Shown: positions 57,511 through 64,000 of the stretch, one piece after another
Layout of the letters: each line of letters begins with the position of its first letter
Position numbering within the stretch: position 1 is the first letter of the stretch
Origin: Halocafeteria seosinensis
Lineage: Eukaryota > Sar > Bigyra > Bicosoecida
Assembly: GCA_001687465.1 (NCBI GenBank)
Contig: LVLI01000231.1
Span: 1 to 64,000, forward strand
DNA: 64,000 nt
Direction: 5' to 3'
Made by a program: the position numbers and the translations under genes
Notes under the pieces: model-generated
What the model saw: only the letters and a program-made list of their open reading frames with translations
Databases searched by the model: none
Told to the model about the DNA's origin: nothing

Positions 57511-58816
57511 ATGTCAAATAAGAGACCCCGTTTAACGAGCCTCTGCAAAGGAGGATGGACGGAAGAAGTAAGCCACTGAGGCCGTGCGACTTCATTGGGC
57601 GAGTTTCTTAGATATACTTTGCACAATTGTTTCACAGGAAGATGAGAAATTGAAAGAACTTGTCTTATCACTTGGAGCGAAGAAATGGTCATACATTGCT
57701 CAGCAACTTCCGGGAAGGGTAGGCAAGCAATGTCGGGAGAGGTTTGTACAGTCCAGCCAGCATAATGTCGTCAACACGGCTAAACACTGCATTTAGTGCT
57801 TACAGATGGCACAATCACTTGAATCCTGAGATAAGAAAGGAACCTTGGAGCCATGAGGAGGATTGCATGATATACGAAGCTCATCAACATTTTGGCAACA
57901 GGTGGGCAGATATTGCGAAGTTATTACCGGGAAGGTAGGCATCGTTCAAGAATATCGCTGTAGAATCAGTTCCAAGGTTTTAGGGAAATGTGACTTATAC
58001 AGGACGGATAACTCTATCAAAAACCACTGGAACTCAAGCATGCGTCGGAAATCGGGAGACGCTTCCTCTGAATACGCCTCCGCTGCTGCAAGGAAGAAGG
58101 TAAAACTTGCAGCAGCCAAAATACAAAAGAATGAGCCCCTGGATAGCTCATGCATGTTCACTTCCGCGGATTTACCTGCCGGAGCACGAAAGAACAAAAG
58201 TAAAGACGACAAATCTGCTTATAAAAGGAAGACTCGGCATTTTCCTCGTTATAATGAAAAGCAGCAGAGGAAAGCTACGAAACGACGGGATCCGACTTCT
58301 TCCCCTAACAGCACAGACGAGAATATGGAAACCTCAGGGACCAGTGTCTGCTACACAAACGGAAGCAATCAAGACTACCATTCCTCTTCATCCGAATGGT
58401 TTACCACCCCTCCTCCGAAAGACCGGTCCGCAGATCCCACGGGTCTCTGTACCCAGTCCTCTGGAACGCTTCCCCCGAGTGCTTCTCCTTATTCTTCCGT
58501 TCAGCGAGAAATAAACAACGGTTTCGATGAAGAATACTTGAAGCGTCAGTTCTTCAATGGTGACTCAACGCCCGATAGAAAGCGTCCTCGAAAAATGGGA
58601 GCTGAGTCGCCAGGTTCCCCAGGTAGTTTCCCTACTGACATGACCCCACAGACGACAACCCCGGGAAGATACGGATGCGCTTCAGATCACGAGATGGAGT
58701 ACCCTGGAGAGGGTGTACTGCAGAGTTTGTTATCCTCACCAGCGCGGAGTTTAACATCTCCAGGACGTACACGGACACGCCAATCTCCTTTCCATGCAGA
58801 TGGGGGACTAATGTAA
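57511..58816 (+). CDS. R2R3-type MYB transcription factor
   Basis: Four exons (57511-57567, 57638-57741, 57806-57934, 58003-58816) keep frame and give 367 residues. Two MYB repeats follow a short basic start: repeat one from GGWTEEEDEKLKELV to WSYIAQQLPGRVGKQCRERW, and repeat two from EPWSHEEDCMIYEAH to [20 protein letters not shown]. The conserved Trp residues and the NSIKNHWNS recognition helix fit the animal c-Myb R2-R3 and plant MYB3R/R2R3 classes. The remainder is Ser/Pro/Thr-rich with basic stretches (KKVKLAAAKIQK) and probable phosphorylation sites such as STPDRKRPRK. It probably regulates transcription, perhaps the cell cycle as in MYB3R proteins. Introns inside both repeats are short. 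The gene is convergent with the fusion gene to the right (32 bases between stops). Confidence 0.9.
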
Positions 58817-58848
58817 GATAGGTGTATTTTCCTTCTTCCTTACTACAG

Positions 58849-61800
58849 CTAGGCTTCTATAGAGCCCAGTTTTAAGAATTGACAAATTTGTTCTAACAGG
58901 TATGAAGTTACATAACTATCGGCTGTCAACTCATTTACCGTAATAGCTATAGTTGTTCCACTCTTGGCTTCCGTAACAAGCAGCGACCCTCCCAATGCGA
59001 ACATGCCATAACCGGAATACTCAGTCTTGTCGCTTCGCTTGAATCCAACGGGGCGGAAACCGTACGAACGACAAGCTTCTAAAGGAACGGAACCAATATT
59101 GCAAACGTGATGCACACCACCGATTTTAGCACTGGTTGATTCAGGAATACGCTCAGGTATATAAACTACAGCTTTGCTGGCTTCCATATCAATGGCAGGG
59201 GCATCGACGCGCTCTCCGTTGACATATAGGACACGCTCCACATCTCGACTAAGAGCTTCGCGTGTCTTCTGGTCAGAAACATCACAATTGAATACTAATT
59301 GAGATTCATTTCTACCCTCAGTTTGGGAAATGTTCTTGAAAAAGCTGTCTCCCAATGCCGCTAAGGCTCGTGCAGAAGAACGAATATTTGATGCAGGAAG
59401 AGTAACATCCTTAAGCTTTTCCATGTTGAACACACGCGGATCCATAATATGCTCCTTGCCACCCGAAGTAAGGGTTCCAAATTCTTCCAAACCGGAATCA
59501 TTCATCCGGCCTGCAAAGTCCATAGCTGCCATGGCCGCACTCAGTGTCACAGCATTATTTTGGCCTTCTTCGTCTTCGCTTGAATCATCAGCAACCGACT
59601 GTTGAATGTGTACGCGGGCTACTTCACTATCAATTTCCCCCGTTAGTCCACCTGGGAGCCTCAATGTCTCCCGATTCGGGCGAAAATCGCAGGTATTTTC
59701 GGTAGACTGAAGATCAATCTGCCGTTCAGACTTCCCAAGTATCACTCCAGCCATGCGAGACCGAAAGCTTTCTAAATCAGATTGAGAACAGCTTTGGAAG
59801 CCACAGAACATTTCTTCGGGGACAGCAATCAGCTCGCCTATGACTTGTTGCAACACTGTCCCGGCCTTAGAATCAAGGAGATTCTCCAGCAGCCCGCCTA
59901 CAGCCCAACCCCAGCCCAAGTACAAGTGTGTCAACAACTCAGCTGGATTGCTGGGACCACACGGAACTATTGAGGAAGCTTTATTCTTTTCATCTGTCGG
60001 TAGTGTGAGCAAGCTCGGTTCCGCTTTGGCTACGCCGTCGAGCATGTTCGCCCACTTGTCTGTCGTTAAATGATTAGATGATAGGTCCTCTGGGCAATAC
60101 GATTCTACCCCACTCTTGCATAGAAGCAACTCCCGGATTGTGCAGCGAGCTTTACCCCCAGCGCCAAACTCGGGCCAAAAGCTCGAGACTGCTTTGTCCA
60201 AACTAGACAGTTTACCAGAGGTGAGCTGGTGATTCAGTGCGGCTGCAACTACGGCTCTAGAAACGCCATAAATGGGGAAGAGCGTAGCCGGCGTGACTGG
60301 GCGAGGGTCCAGTGAGCCCATCTTCCCTGCTGCAAGATCCGTTAGGACTTTCCCTTCTTGCATCACGCACACCTGAGCCCCCAAAATATGGCCTTGATCA
60401 AAGAGCGTACCTAGAATATTCTGCAACTGTTCTTCAAGATCACTAAGCGGCTTTCGTAACTTCTGAGGACTAGCTGGAGCACCTTCGGAACTGAGTAGCA
60501 TACTGTAGTTCTTCGCAAGACTTCGCGAGGCGAGGACGTTTTCTTGCAAGGGATAAACATTTCTCTGGGCGTGTAAGTGGCGGGGGAAACGCCTAAGCAT
60601 TGCTATGCGCGCACTTCCCGACATGACGGACATGAACTTCAGTCGAGTATCGAGTTGTACACACAGTCCCTGCAACAATTCAGATGCACGCAAAAAGAAC
60701 ATGAGATCACTCGGCCAAGCCTCCAACTTTCGTTCCTCTTTTCCTTCTTCTTTTTCGGCTTCTCGTGCCTTCTTGACACGCTTGGAGCGAGCTGCATGCT
60801 CTTTCCGTGCTTCGTCTGCAGGCTTTGCATCTCGAAACATATGCTGTAAATTCTCCAGATCTTCGCTAACAGATTCTCGATTAAACTTCATTCCCATCTT
60901 GTCGAAACTCTCAAGGACCCCGGCATAGTCCATTTCTTCTCCGGAAATTACCATTTGGCAAAATGCGTAGCGCATATGATCATTTAATTGCTTTGTCAGT
61001 CCAAAATCTATAAGCACAGGAACCCAATCATCGTCGTGTCCGTGCGCCAAGGACAGTAGTGATGCAGTTTCATCATCAGGTTCGTCATGAATGTCTTGCC
61101 ATGATACCTGCGGTTTCTCAGTCTCTGGATCGCATTGGTATCGATCCCGGAGCAATTTCTGCAAATCTGGTTCGCTTTTCCGCAACGTCTTCCTTTTCAC
61201 AACCAAAATGTTTCCAGGATGGGGATCTCCGTTAAAGACACCGTTGATGTAGATTTGGCAACCATAAGCCGAGCAGACGTCCGAAACCAGTTTTTCTCTG
61301 TCTACACCAGCCTCATCCAACGCCTGGCGGTCACTAACCTTGATTCCATCTACAAACCGCATTACTAGAGCCCGTGGCCCATAAAGCCCTGGGATAACTC
61401 GCGGCAAGGTAACATTAAGCCCTGATCTGGCCATGTTATGTCTGACGCATATCATATTTCTGGCTTCTTTTTCGAAGTCAAGTTCATTTTGGACTTCCTT
61501 GCTCCATTCCTCCATTACGCTTTTAATATCTAGATTCGGTGACACCAATCCAAGGAGAGTGAGTACATGATGTAAATTCTTTAGGTCCTGTCGCAGGATT
61601 CTGTCCATTCCTCGATGCTGAACCTTTATGGCCACAGCACTACCATCACGTAGACTTCCCTTGTGTACTTGTGCAATAGACGCAGAAGCAAGTGCGTACG
61701 GATCAATATGGCTAAAGAGCTGGTCAGGGTCTTGTTTAACATCCTCACTAATGGTTTGCATTATCTCCGTAAGCGGTCTGGCGGGCATGCCGTCCTGAAG

Positions 61801-63843
61801 CGTTTTGAGAACTTGCACATATTCCTGGGGCATTACATCGGGTCGGCTGCTCAAGTACTGACCACTCTTTACCCAAAGCCCCTTCAGGTCTCGGATGACA
61901 TAGTACAACCGCCTCGCATTCCGCCGATGGAGGGAAGACCAGATTTCGTCAACGTCGACTACGTCTTGGTCTACATTCTCTGTTCCCGCCGTTCCTTCTT
62001 CTTTGCTCTCGCCGTGTTCCTTTGACACTTCGTCGTCTTCATCTTCGTAATGTTGATCAGTATACATTTGCGTGATTTTGTAATCGGCCAAAATTCCCAA
62101 GCTCAACCCATACACCCGCATGCGGCGTCTAAACAAATCGGCCGTATCGCTAGAGCTAACTGCAATGTAGTGGATATACATGCAGGATATGACCGTCCCA
62201 ATTACGAAAAGTTTTATCCATATATAATCGCACAGGAAATCCCCCGCAGACCAACTTGTATAGGGAATAGTAGCCTGGGACAAGTACTTGCATACCACCG
62301 GCTTTACGAAGTCCACTGTCTCCACATTATAAAAGAAGAGACCGAACAGGATCGAGAGGTAGCAACCATAGATACCGAGCTTCCACCCAAGTACATTCAT
62401 GACCCAGAGAGCTACCTGAACAAACGGAAACCAAAATTCTGATCTCGATGCTACAGTCGAGAATGTGGGATGTAGGGCTGCCGGGGTTGACGCAGCATTG
62501 ATAGTTGCCTTGAGTTTTTTTGATTCACTCTCCAACTGCCTTAATCTTTCATTGAATTTTACTGAGGTTTCCTCCTCTTCCTCTCCAGCGTCTTCTTCAG
62601 GATACCCTGAAGTTCCTTCTCCCACAGACTGACCCTCCGAAGCGGAAGATCCTGGGTGCTTTTGCGAGACAGATGAAGATGCAGCAGCAGCCGCTGCTGT
62701 CCCATGTTTCCTCTCGGGGCTACGAATGCCTGTCTTACTGGGACTTTGCTCAGGCTTGGACGCGCGTGTATCACCAGTCCCACTCGGTTTCTGCTGTTTG
62801 CGCTTATTCCGAAGTCGTCTCTTCCAGTCAGTCACCGACACAAGCGGAGGCGGTAAAGCGGTGGAAGTCCCGAGAATGCCCTTGAGCCGTCTAGTGCGGG
62901 CGCCAAATGCTCTCTCGTAACACATTTCGCATGCACGTTCACCCTTAACATCATGACTGGAGCATTCATAACAGTATATTCCTCCGCAAAGACGGCAATG
63001 GTGTTTTCTTCGTATGAAGGTGAACTTCTCATCACAGATCAAACAACGCTGCACATTCTTGTCGGGGAGCCATTCAATTTTGGTTGATTCATGGTGCTCG
63101 GTTGGAGTTTCGTTCAGTCCCTCTAGGCGGTTCGTTTGCACTTGAGAGTGAGCGTAAGATGGGACCCGTCGACGACGCATGGTATTGCTTAAGTCAGAGG
63201 TAGATGTTTGAGACTTAGACGCTCCCGAAGAGTGTTTTGGCGCCGCAGAAGAAGCCAGTTCAACCAGCTTTGTTAAGAGTTTGGTATCACCTCGCACCTG
63301 AGGCGCAAAGAGAGCAATTAACACCCTGTCAGTCAATGAGGACTTCATGAGTCCATTTATTGCTTACCTTCAATCTTCGAGTCAGAAAATCTTTTTTCAA
63401 GTCTTTTCCTTTCAGAAAGTTGCGGAACACTTTCTCAGATGAAAATGTCAGTTCCACATCAGATGTCCCATGCGTCCCCTGCAACACCGCCGTTTTCGTT
63501 ATACAGCAGGCTAATTTCAGTACAAAAGGAAAATCCAAAACGTACATCTTTAATGACTGGTGGCTTGGAACTGAGATCAATGGTCCATGACCCCGTTTGG
63601 GTAATGATGAAATGGCATACTCCCTCCAGCTCCACCGTTTCGTAGTGCTGCGCTAAGAATTCCTCCAGCTGCAAAACGCTCAAAACACACCCAAACATAA
63701 TGCGGATCGAGGAGTTCAACCAATGAACCAGCCTCCACTTGCGGCTTTGTACAGACAGGAAAACTGTAGTGTGCTCTGTATAGGCGCTACTGACATACCT
63801 TGCTAAAAAACTCAGCCGGGGAGGACATTTCGGATGAGTCCAT
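58849..63843 (-). CDS. SCP2 - FYVE - ABC1/UbiB kinase - beta-lactamase-like fusion protein
   Basis: Four exons (63843-63799, 63668-63546, 63478-63368, 63297-58849) keep frame and give 1575 residues. Order: an SCP2-like sterol-carrier domain (about 1-110; EFFSKLEEFLAQHY, TGSWTIDLSSKPP, DVELTFSSEKVFRNFLKG); a FYVE zinc finger (about 170-230; WLPD, RRKHHCRLCGG, four CxxC pairs) that should bind PI3P; low-complexity linker; two or three membrane segments (about 400-500); an ABC1/ADCK kinase with the KSGQ motif, ASIAQVH loop, VAIKVQ lysine, ELDFEKEA, FNGDPHPGNILV and LIDFGL; and a C-terminal beta-lactamase/LACTB fold (VLTDLAAGKMG, TIRELLLCKSGV, GWGWAVGGLLEN, FALGGSLLV). The expected SxxK catalytic motif reads GVSR, so enzyme activity of that fold is doubtful, while the kinase motifs look intact. 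ABC1-beta-lactamase fusions are known in plants; the SCP2 and FYVE additions are not familiar to me. A TATATA-like box lies about 45 bases upstream (63885-63893). Confidence 0.85.
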
Positions 63844-64000
63844 GGCTTTTATTTCACTACCTCTACCCTATAAACACTTCACAATGCACTATATAAGGGA
63901 TATGCTGTCCTCAAGATGAATATGGATCCCTGTATGGGTCCTCAAAAAGGGAGGTAAAGCCTGTGTTTTTCTACACAAGGGGGTGTCTGAGGGGACCCTT
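63844..64000 (-). promoter_or_regulatory. Upstream region of the SCP2-FYVE-ABC1-LACTB gene
   Basis: Minus-strand sequence before ATG 63843 contains a TATATA-like motif at about 63885-63893, roughly 45 bases upstream. No other site is recognisable and the region is cut by the window edge. Confidence 0.25.

Noticed and set aside
58849-60470. C-terminal domain as an active beta-lactamase or resistance enzyme
   Set aside because: The SxxK motif is absent and the fold is of the LACTB/esterase type fused to a kinase, so antibiotic hydrolysis is not supported.

Overview
This window is nuclear DNA of a eukaryote that builds, or once built, a motile cilium. It is gene-dense: about 26 protein-coding genes on both strands, mostly split by short GT-AG introns of about 60-77 bases. 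Prokaryotic features (operons, Shine-Dalgarno sites, CRISPR) are absent. A long CFAP57-type axonemal protein and a MATCAP-type tubulin tyrosine carboxypeptidase argue for a flagellate protist or an alga with a flagellated stage. The delta-aminolevulinate dehydratase has the aspartate-rich metal site of plastid and proteobacterial enzymes, not the cysteine site of animals and fungi. The species cannot be named from this sequence. Introns were joined by hand from reading-frame continuity and family similarity, so exon ends are good but unproven.

Layout. 1-3.8 kb: a Thr/Ser/Pro-rich surface protein running off the left edge (minus), then a gene-poor stretch with a diverged direct repeat. 3.8-16 kb: MATCAP-like protease, PITHD1, a coiled-coil protein, a small probable mitochondrial membrane protein (minus), and CFAP57. 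16-26 kb: adrenodoxin-type ferredoxin reductase (minus), a DUSP-UBL ubiquitin protease, RNA polymerase subunit RPABC4/Rpb12, and a minus-strand gene of unknown function with an acidic N-terminus. 26-37 kb: a second large coiled-coil protein, a small probable mitochondrial protein, the GPI-transamidase subunit GAA1, tRNA pseudouridine synthase PUS3 and ribosomal protein uS11 (the last four on minus). 37-38.7 kb: gene-poor. 38.7-52 kb: cathepsin L-type protease, TTI1 (minus), RNase P/MRP subunit RPP30, DNA polymerase delta small subunit (minus), the F1-ATPase assembly factor ATP12, and a K/T/L-type cyclin. 52-64 kb: a helical-repeat-like protein of unknown function, a small acidic protein (minus), ALAD, an R2R3 MYB factor, and a 1575-residue SCP2-FYVE-ABC1 kinase-beta-lactamase fusion (minus).

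Most genes are unrelated housekeeping functions. The only functional echo is microtubule and cilium biology in the first 16 kb. The most unusual object is the four-part fusion at the right end, which appears to join a sterol-carrier domain, a PI3P-binding zinc finger, two or three membrane segments, a UbiB/ADCK-type kinase and a beta-lactamase fold whose catalytic SxxK motif is missing.
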